Shown one piece after another: positions 57,959-64,000 of a DNA stretch of 64,000 nt. Position 1 is the first letter of the stretch. Every line of letters starts with the position of its first letter. The DNA lies in the NCBI GenBank assembly GCA_019745565.1, contig JAIESW010000056.1, forward strand, positions 1 to 64,000, read 5' to 3'. The notes beneath the pieces were generated by a model. That model saw nothing but the letters and a program-made list of their open reading frames with translations, was not told the DNA's origin and did no database searches. The translations under genes and the position numbers were made by a program. The stretch comes from Burkholderiales bacterium (lineage in GTDB: Bacteria; Pseudomonadota; Gammaproteobacteria; Burkholderiales; Ga0077523).

Positions 57959-60045
57959 GACGGCGCTCCGGTGACGTCGGTGTGTTCCCAGAACCGGTAC
58001 TGGTTGCGTCCCGAGGTCTTTGCCAGATACATCGCCTGATCGGCACGACGGATCAGTTCGCCCGCATCCGCGCCGTCGCGCGGGTAGATGCTCGCACCGA
58101 TGCTGCAGGAGATCGTCATCTCCTTCCCCGCCAGGGGGTAGGGCCGCGCGACCACTTCGCGCACGCGCTTCAGCACCTGCGCGACGGACGCCTCGGACGC
58201 CTGTTCGGCAAGGATCAGGATGAATTCATCCCCGCCTTGTCGAGCTACGGTGTCCCCGTCACGCACGCACGCCTGCAGCCGGCGCGCCACCGCCAGCAGC
58301 AGTTCGTCACCCGCGGCGTGGCCCAGCGTGTCGTTCACTTCCTTGAAGTGGTCCAGATCGATGAATGCCACCGCCAGGGACCGGTCATGCCGCTGCGCGG
58401 CCGCTAACGCCATGGCCAGACGATCGTCGAGCAGGCTGCGATTCGCGAGCCCGGTCAGGATATCGTGCGAGGCCCGGTGCTCCAGCTCGTTGCGGTAGAC
58501 AGTGAGTTCGGTGACGTCGGTGGAGATGCCGAGGTAGTGCGTGATGGTGCCGTTGTCGTCGCGCACCGGCGAGATCGCTATCTGGTTCCAGAACAGGCGG
58601 CCGTCCTTGCGATAGTTGCGCAGCAACGCGTGACCTTCGGTACCGGCGCGCAGCGCCGCACGCAGGTTCTCGAGATCGGGCTGGTCGCGATCGGTCCCGT
58701 GCAGGAAGCGGCAGTTGCGACCGAGCACCTCGTTCGCGGAGTAGCCGGTGATGCGCTCGAACGCCGGATTGACGTACTCGATGGGCTGGTCCGGATGGCG
58801 CACGTTGACCATCACGATGCCGTTCTCCGCGGCTTCCACCGCACGCGTGCGCAGTCGCAGCGCCTGCTCGGCCCGGCGGCGCTCCGTGATATCGCGCACG
58901 ATGGCCACGACGATGGGCCGGCCATCGACCACGCGCGCGCTGCGGAACACGTCGACGGGAAAGATGGAACCGTCCGCACGCCGCGCATAGCGGCTCGAAT
59001 CCGGTGGCGCGGCTTCCGGCGCCAGTGCGATCGCTTCGTCCAGGTCGCGCTCGAGGCGCGCCCGGGTGAGGTTGACGTTGATGTCGAGCGGCGTCATCGC
59101 GAGCAGGACCTCGCGCGCATGGCCCAGCATGCGACAGGCGGTTTCGTTCGCGTCGATGAAGCGCAACGTCTCCCGATCCACCAGGAAGATCGCATCGGCC
59201 GCGACATCCACCGCCGCACGAAAGCGGGCCAGCTCCGCCTGAGCCCGCAACGTCTCGGTGACGTCGCGCGCCACCGCGACGATGATGTCCTGATCGCCCG
59301 AGTGGATCAGCGAACGCCGGATCTCGACTGGAAACACCGACCCGTCCTTGCGACGCAGCTTGCGCCTCGCACCCTCCTGCAGCGGCGGCTGTTCGTGGAT
59401 CGAGACCACTGCGCCGAAGGTGCGGCGCATCTCGTCGGCATCGAAGCCGACCGTGACGCCTTCCGGTCCCATGTGCATCAGCTCTTCGCGCGTGTAGCCG
59501 AGCATGCGGCACACGGCGGCGTTGATGTCGACATAGCGCAGCGTGTCGCGGTCCACGAGAAAGATCGCGTCGGGCGCGGTGTCCATGGCGGCTCGGGCAC
59601 GCTCCAGGGCCTCCTGGACGCGCAGGCTCTCGGTCACGTCGCGCACGAACACCAGCACCGCGGGCTTGCCCTGGTAGGAGATCGGCATCGCGACCACCTC
59701 GCCGTGCATCACGCTGCCGTTCAGACGTACGTAGCGCTGATGCACCTGCGGTTTGGTCTGACCCGAGTAGATGTCGCGGACCCGCGCTATCGACTCGGCG
59801 TGCTCGTCGGGATGAAGGAGGTCGAGCCGCGAACGCCCCACGACCTGGTCGGCCGATGACGCACCGAGCTGATCGAGCGCCGCACGGTTCAGGTAGACGA
59901 TGCGATCGTTCGCATGGATATAGATGGCGTTGGGCGACCGCTCGACCAGATCGCGGTAGCGCGCTTCGCTGTCGCGCAGCTCGGCATACGCGGCCTGCGT
60001 CCCGGACAGCCATTCGCGAAACCGGTCAAACAGGGATCTGGGCAT
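57955..60045 (-). CDS. diguanylate cyclase with four PAS domains, the last LOV-like
   Basis: A 696-aa cytoplasmic sensor that makes cyclic di-GMP. Four PAS domains occupy about 25-140, 150-270, 275-390 and 400-515, then a GGDEF domain (525-690) with intact GGDEF (604-608) and an inhibitory I-site RDGD (595-598). There is no EAL domain and no membrane segment. The fourth PAS has GRNCRFLHG (442-450), the LOV motif with the photoactive cysteine (C445), but the flanking Gln is His and the later flavin-contacting Gln appears to be Ser in HYLGISTDV. It is co-transcribed with mutY. Confidence 0.93.
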   Translation of the reverse strand: MPRSLFDRFREWLSGTQAAYAELRDSEARYRDLVERSPNAIYIHANDRIVYLNRAALDQLGASSADQVVGRSRLDLLHPDEHAESIARVRDIYSGQTKPQVHQRYVRLNGSVMHGEVVAMPISYQGKPAVLVFVRDVTESLRVQEALERARAAMDTAPDAIFLVDRDTLRYVDINAAVCRMLGYTREELMHMGPEGVTVGFDADEMRRTFGAVVSIHEQPPLQEGARRKLRRKDGSVFPVEIRRSLIHSGDQDIIVAVARDVTETLRAQAELARFRAAVDVAADAIFLVDRETLRFIDANETACRMLGHAREVLLAMTPLDINVNLTRARLERDLDEAIALAPEAAPPDSSRYARRADGSIFPVDVFRSARVVDGRPIVVAIVRDITERRRAEQALRLRTRAVEAAENGIVMVNVRHPDQPIEYVNPAFERITGYSANEVLGRNCRFLHGTDRDQPDLENLRAALRAGTEGHALLRNYRKDGRLFWNQIAISPVRDDNGTITHYLGISTDVTELTVYRNELEHRASHDILTGLANRSLLDDRLAMALAAAQRHDRSLAVAFIDLDHFKEVNDTLGHAAGDELLLAVARRLQACVRDGDTVARQGGDEFILILAEQASEASVAQVLKRVREVVARPYPLAGKEMTISCSIGASIYPRDGADAGELIRRADQAMYLAKTSGRNQYRFWEHTDVTGAPS

Positions 60046-60168
60046 GGGGGTGCAACCGCTTGGCTGCTCGGTTCAGTCCACGGCGGATACCTGCTCCCGT
60101 CGGCGACCACGCCGGGGTACCGTTCCGACGACTCGGAACCCACCGGCACGGCGCGGCCAATGGCAGGC

Positions 60169-60215
60169 TGGAGCGGGTGAACGGGATCGAACCGTCGTCT
60201 AAAGCTTGGGAAGCT
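60169..60215 (-). tRNA. 3' fragment of a tRNA-Gly(CCC) gene (probable attachment site)
   Basis: On the minus strand this encodes anticodon loop TTCCCAA, T-arm GACGG-TTCGATC-CCGTT, acceptor CACCCGC, discriminator T and CCA. The T-stem is fully paired. The 5' half is missing: upstream bases do not pair with the acceptor, and only three anticodon-stem pairs form. The fragment has chromosome on its 3' side and AT-richer DNA on its 5' side, as the far end of an island integrated in tRNA-Gly would. Confidence 0.65.
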
Positions 60216-60383
60216 GAGGGTTCGAAGCCGCCATCACGCCGCTAACGTCCCGATTCTACGAGATTTGTGACTGTAGTTCCAGACGACAGGGCAGCGAGCG
60301 GTATCGATACACGATCGAGCGAACGCACCGTGAGTTAATAAGCATTCGACACCAGACTTGGCGCCTCGCCGTCCAATCCACCC
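60216..60383. other. non-coding gap at the island boundary
   Basis: No gene, intact tRNA or clear promoter is visible here. Base composition shifts to AT-richer within this stretch. The region from 60046 to 60168, before the tRNA fragment, is the upstream region of the cyclase gene; I see no convincing promoter in it. Confidence 0.6.
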
Positions 60384-61727
60384 CTACTTCACGCCTGCCA
60401 TCAGTCTCGCATTCTCTGCAAGTGTGGCTGCATCGATACCGCGGTGCAGTGAACTGCTCTCCTCTGCCAACCCAAGACAACCTGCCATCTCTGTGAAATT
60501 GAACCTTGGCTCAGAGTTTGACAGAACGATGATCCTGTCGGTAGCCGTCGCCTTTCCCTTTGTCTCCTTCCAGATTCGCGTCGTCTTAATATCGTGCCCG
60601 ATGTAATCGTCGAACACACCAATGTAAGAGAAGACCTTGTCGTGAAGCATCCGCTGAATCAGGTGGCGAGCGAGATTAATGTGACTCTTCGTACTTGCGA
60701 CGTCGCCAACCACGAGTACGACGACGCCGTCTGGGCGCAGGAACGTCTTAAGTTGCTCGATGGTAGTCTCGATGAAGTCTAACCAGGCGGGGAGAGTTAA
60801 ATTGTCGTCAAGTCCAGATTCCCGGCCGAAGTAGTCAGCCGGTTCAAGCAACCAGTTCCTGATCCAGTTCTGTTTCGCGTAGTTCACTACTCCCAAGTAA
60901 GGGGGAGACGTGACAACGAGACGCACGGTTTCGCGGTAGTCCACGAGATCCGAATTGTGTGCAAGTTGCTTTGCATCGCACACGCTGACAATACCCTTGT
61001 GCCCTCTGGGCGGATCTATTTTGTACAACCTCTCCACCTTCTCGGCGAGTATCGCAAATACATCCCGCCCGATGCGATTAAGCTGTCTTGTCTCCACAAA
61101 CCTACGCACATAGTTTGGTGCCATGCTGAAGGTGTTCGGCATACTTATGGATGCGTAGGCCGACGTACCGTCTTGGCGCTCTGCGCCGTGCATCACTCCA
61201 AGCAGCGCCCCCAGCAGGAAGGCTCGCACGTCGGTATCTGACTTGACTAGCCGTCTCCGGAGGTAGCAGAGCTGCGCCAAAGTCTCAGGGCTGTAGATCA
61301 GCTGAATATCGTCGTGTTGTACGTGCGCTTCAGGAAGGTACATCAGACGATCGAATGAACCCCGGAGAGTCTCGATCTCGCTCAGAGCCTGATCCAGCGT
61401 CACATCAGCGTTCTTCGCTCGCGATAGGGCAATCGCCATTGGATTCAGGTCTGAGACCAAAGCCGTACGGTTGAGGATCCGGCCCTCTAGCAACGTCGTC
61501 CCACGGCCCGAGAAGGGGTCCATGATGACGTCACCCGTTGAGCTAAACAGAGAGATCATTCCACGTGCGAGCGACGCGGGGAATGTCCCTAGGTAGGAAC
61601 ACATTGCATGCCACGGATGTCCCCATCGTTGGCCGTGTTGTGCCCACGGCGTAGTGAACTCCTGCTCGTCTAGTTCACTCTCGCTGCTGGCCGAAGTGTC
61701 CTCCTCATTACTTCTCTTCAGGGGCAT
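60384..61727 (-). CDS. DNA methyltransferase, TSPPY (N4-cytosine or N6-adenine) type
   Basis: Methylates DNA at a base amino group. The 447-aa protein has the SAM-binding motif DPFSGRG (70-76) near the N-terminus and catalytic TSPPY (273-277), with about 200 residues between them. GQRWGHPWHAMCSYLG precedes motif I. TSPPY is typical of N4-cytosine enzymes but also occurs in N6-adenine ones. The ATG at 61727 is chosen because GAGG lies 9 bases upstream; it overlaps the ATPase gene by 20 bases. Composition is AT-richer than the core genome. Confidence 0.9.
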   Translation of the reverse strand: MPLKRSNEEDTSASSESELDEQEFTTPWAQHGQRWGHPWHAMCSYLGTFPASLARGMISLFSSTGDVIMDPFSGRGTTLLEGRILNRTALVSDLNPMAIALSRAKNADVTLDQALSEIETLRGSFDRLMYLPEAHVQHDDIQLIYSPETLAQLCYLRRRLVKSDTDVRAFLLGALLGVMHGAERQDGTSAYASISMPNTFSMAPNYVRRFVETRQLNRIGRDVFAILAEKVERLYKIDPPRGHKGIVSVCDAKQLAHNSDLVDYRETVRLVVTSPPYLGVVNYAKQNWIRNWLLEPADYFGRESGLDDNLTLPAWLDFIETTIEQLKTFLRPDGVVVLVVGDVASTKSHINLARHLIQRMLHDKVFSYIGVFDDYIGHDIKTTRIWKETKGKATATDRIIVLSNSEPRFNFTEMAGCLGLAEESSSLHRGIDAATLAENARLMAGVK

Positions 61728-63963
61728 TAACCAATACCTCAAAAATACCCTCGATGATCCCGCAAACTGTCTCACAGGCATGCCTGAGGCCAGCTTCAGA
61801 GACCAGTTTCAAATCCGCATCTCCAGGGGAGCTGTTCTCGCCATTGTTCTGGGAATCTTGCTTCAACAATCGCTCAGTGTCCTGCAGAAGAGCGTAGAAG
61901 CAAAGGTGCTCAAGATAAAAATTCTTGATCTGATCAACAGCATGAATATCACGCCGTTGTGCGCGCGAAATTAGAGCGCCAAGCTTCTCGTTGCTCGCAG
62001 AGACATAGATATCAACGCCGTCGACTTCCCGGTTTACCTGAGCGACTGATCGCTTGGTCCAGCCCATGTCTCGCCAAAACTGCTCTCCCTCGGTTACCCA
62101 ACGAGGATTGATGTTTGGAGTCGCCGCCTCGCCTTGCTGACCTCCTGCCGTTTGTGGCAGTTCCGAGACGATGACCTCGGTTGTATCGCTGAGCGATGTG
62201 TGTTTCGGAGGGCGTAGCTCAAGCGTGATCTTCGCTATTGCCCCGACCTCGACATCTTCTTGCGCTTTGAAGTACGCCACGCCGTAGCCCTCGCGCACAC
62301 TCGCCGTGCCTGTGTATTGCCCCAGGGAAGGGGGGCTAATCACGGCAATGAAATTGTCGGCACTTACGAAATAGTCCGGGCGAGCATCAGTCTCAAACTT
62401 AATCGTAAAGCTGCGCCCAGCGTACACTCTTCGCGGCGTCGCCCCCGTGATCTTGAGATACGTTGGCGGATCCTGCACCGGAATCGGCTGACGTTTACTC
62501 GGTACGGGATCTCCCGATGGTGGGGTGACACGAGGTCCAGTGCCTTCACCGCCGGTGATTGTCATTGACTTCACGCGCTTTGCTAAGCGCCGCCGAATTG
62601 CGTCAACCGCTCCCTGGTCCTCTTGCTTGATGTAGCGCTGCTTGCGCTCCTGATCCAATCTGCGCAGATCATCGTCGCCAGCCAGGGTGTCGATCACCAA
62701 ACGACGCAGGTCGTCTCCAATAGGAGTATCCCGGAGAGCTTCGCGGGTCGTCGGAAAGAGCTGTCTACGTGAATCGGCGTCGAGCTTGTCGCAGTCCACG
62801 TGAACCACCAGGTATCGGTCGAGATACGGAAGCTTTAGGTCATCCTTAATGATGGTATTGGGAAAGTACCCCTGCTTTTGGCCGTTGTATGTCACGACCA
62901 CCGGCTGGGACACCATGACGTATTGCGTAAGCCGTGCACGGGCGCTTTCGCCTTCTGCAGATAGCACCCACCATTTGACTTGGACTGACCCATCCCGGAA
63001 CGTCAACGTCGCGTCGCGCTGGTACTCGGTGTGCTCGCCCTGGCTGAGAAGGCGATGATTTCCGGTGACCATTCGCGCTGTGGGATTTTTCCCGGTTCGC
63101 TTATCTTGGATCCTGAATGGAAACACTGGATCGAAAAGATAGTTATGGACGAGAAACCAAAGCGAGCCTGTTGGGGCAGTCATTACCGCGTTGTACTTGC
63201 CGACTTCCATTGTCAGATGTCGCACAAGAGTTCCTGCAGGGAATTCATCCTCCGGAACATTTAAGGTGATGGGGCAGCCTGTCTTGCCGTCGACCATGTA
63301 CTCATACACACCATGCTTGTCGACGTTTGCATCTCCTGGGTTGAACCGAACGACTGTGAACGCAAAGGGATGCGGCTTGCCACCGTGCACGTTGGCTTTC
63401 CGTGAGCAGATCAGCGTTAGAGGCGAGTAAGCGAGCGCGCTGGATCCACCTTGTCCAAAGGCTCCAGCAAGAAACAGCTTTCGTAGCTTACGGTTCTTGT
63501 TGAGGCTTAGGATCGACTCGGCGAAATCCTCTGGAAGGATTCCAATGCCATAGTCACGGATGTCGATCGTTGGCTTGTCGTCGCGGTCCGAGTCTCGAAG
63601 TGAGATCTCCACTCGGGCAGCATGCTTCTCTAGCTTCTTAAGATCGTTGGTCCTGTAATTGGCGAGTCGCCCCTCTTTGATGCCGAACCACTTCTCGGTG
63701 GCCATGCGCGGCGATGTAATGCTTGTCGGCTCACCCTTGGTAACCCACTCCAATTCAAGTACGGAATCAATGGCATTCGTTGTACGCTCAATGACCCCGG
63801 CGGCGGGGTCACTACCAATTCCGATGATCGCAAGATTATTGTCGTTGCCGCCTACGGGACGCCATTTGATTGATACTTCGTCGGCGAGATCATTGATCAG
63901 ACTGGTCAATTCGCTGACCTTGGTAACGTCGAACAGCTTCTTCGTCACATTGTTTTTGCTCAC
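61708..63963 (-). CDS. GHKL (Hsp90/MutL-like) ATPase, putative defence protein
   Basis: A 751-aa protein whose N-terminal third is a Bergerat-fold ATPase: N-box ERTTNAID (59-66), G1 DYGIG (137-141) and G2 GAFGQGGSSA (167-176). The middle region is uncharacterised. A basic segment around 455-485 and an Ig-like beta segment around 520-620 follow, then a helical C-terminus. It is not Hsp90, MutL or gyrase by length or other motifs. Its gene overlaps the methyltransferase gene, so the two are probably one system. The start is a GTG at 63963. Confidence 0.85.
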   Translation of the reverse strand: MSKNNVTKKLFDVTKVSELTSLINDLADEVSIKWRPVGGNDNNLAIIGIGSDPAAGVIERTTNAIDSVLELEWVTKGEPTSITSPRMATEKWFGIKEGRLANYRTNDLKKLEKHAARVEISLRDSDRDDKPTIDIRDYGIGILPEDFAESILSLNKNRKLRKLFLAGAFGQGGSSALAYSPLTLICSRKANVHGGKPHPFAFTVVRFNPGDANVDKHGVYEYMVDGKTGCPITLNVPEDEFPAGTLVRHLTMEVGKYNAVMTAPTGSLWFLVHNYLFDPVFPFRIQDKRTGKNPTARMVTGNHRLLSQGEHTEYQRDATLTFRDGSVQVKWWVLSAEGESARARLTQYVMVSQPVVVTYNGQKQGYFPNTIIKDDLKLPYLDRYLVVHVDCDKLDADSRRQLFPTTREALRDTPIGDDLRRLVIDTLAGDDDLRRLDQERKQRYIKQEDQGAVDAIRRRLAKRVKSMTITGGEGTGPRVTPPSGDPVPSKRQPIPVQDPPTYLKITGATPRRVYAGRSFTIKFETDARPDYFVSADNFIAVISPPSLGQYTGTASVREGYGVAYFKAQEDVEVGAIAKITLELRPPKHTSLSDTTEVIVSELPQTAGGQQGEAATPNINPRWVTEGEQFWRDMGWTKRSVAQVNREVDGVDIYVSASNEKLGALISRAQRRDIHAVDQIKNFYLEHLCFYALLQDTERLLKQDSQNNGENSSPGDADLKLVSEAGLRHACETVCGIIEGIFEVLVNAPEEK

Positions 63964-63964
63964 A

Positions 63965-64000
63965 TCAGCCCCCTACCTCAGCTTGAAGCCTTTGTCGGCG
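63965..64000 (-). CDS. 3' end of an upstream gene of the same operon (partial, frame uncertain)
   Basis: On the minus strand two open frames end here: one at TGA 63967-63965, almost touching the ATPase GTG, and one at TAG 63975-63973. Either would be the last codons of a gene lying beyond the right edge. The purine-rich AGGGGG before the GTG could be the ATPase ribosome binding site. Twelve codons are too few to assign a product. Confidence 0.3.
   Translation of the reverse strand, partial: RRQRLQAEVGG

Noticed and set aside
60169..60242. A complete 74-base tRNA-Gly gene
   Set aside because: Length fits, but the 5' half does not pair: four acceptor pairs at most, no D-arm and only three anticodon-stem pairs. 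I keep only the 3' fragment.
61654..61974. Small plus-strand ORF across the methyltransferase/ATPase gene junction
   Set aside because: It is antisense to both genes, has no ribosome binding site I can see and no recognisable motif.

Overview
The window is a chromosomal segment of a GC-rich betaproteobacterium. The evidence is gene content and order: tyrS beside an rRNA operon, erpA, bactofilin, rpsI-rplM; a long mlaFEDCB - yadGH - bolA - murA - hisGDCBHAFIE - hinT - tatABC run; and kdsD-kdsC-lptCAB-rpoN-ptsN-hprK-rapZ. The short-form HisG and the presence of HprK and RapZ fit this class. I cannot name the genus.

Layout. Bases 1-133 hold the promoter and boxA leader of an rRNA operon that reads off the left edge. 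Bases 186-6822 are housekeeping: tyrS, an M23 peptidase, erpA, a bactofilin, a DUF6776-like protein, rpsI-rplM with a clear promoter, and a DegS/AlgW-like protease. Bases 6869-22022 are one minus-strand run encoding phospholipid retrograde transport (Mla), an ABC-2 exporter, BolA, MurA, all histidine genes except hisZ and hisN, HinT and the Tat translocase. Two sites in this run carry a GC-rich intergenic repeat.

Bases 22216-45363 are the most distinctive core region: a MSHA-like / type II secretion-like filament system. In order it has an ABC ATPase, a sigma-54 response regulator, an ExeA/MshM ATPase with a C-terminal SPOR-like region, a lipoprotein secretin, an MshN-like TPR protein, GspE, GspF, a PilM-PilN fusion, PilO-like and PilP-like proteins and two pseudopilins. 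A membrane histidine kinase follows on the opposite strand, then an ABC permease, a small membrane protein and five paralogous prepilins in tandem. The first two prepilins are a 690-bp near-identical duplication. A near-consensus sigma-54 promoter precedes the first prepilin, so a plausible circuit is histidine kinase -> sigma-54 activator -> prepilin array, with rpoN itself at 51047. No retraction ATPase and no prepilin peptidase lie in the window.

Bases 45380-60045 return to core genes: a KefB-like antiporter, KDO synthesis and LPS transport, rpoN, the nitrogen-PTS regulators, ubiX, a LON-domain protein, mutY and a four-PAS diguanylate cyclase. The fourth PAS of the cyclase is LOV-like. An inverted CTTCGTG repeat separates the LON gene from mutY.

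From about 60243 to the right edge the DNA is visibly AT-richer. It starts beside a 3' fragment of a tRNA-Gly(CCC) gene, in the orientation expected for the far attachment site of an integrated island. The island carries a DNA methyltransferase (TSPPY) whose gene overlaps that of a 751-aa GHKL-type ATPase. The operon continues past the right edge. This looks like part of a methylation-linked defence system and, with the prepilin array, is the best candidate for something undescribed.
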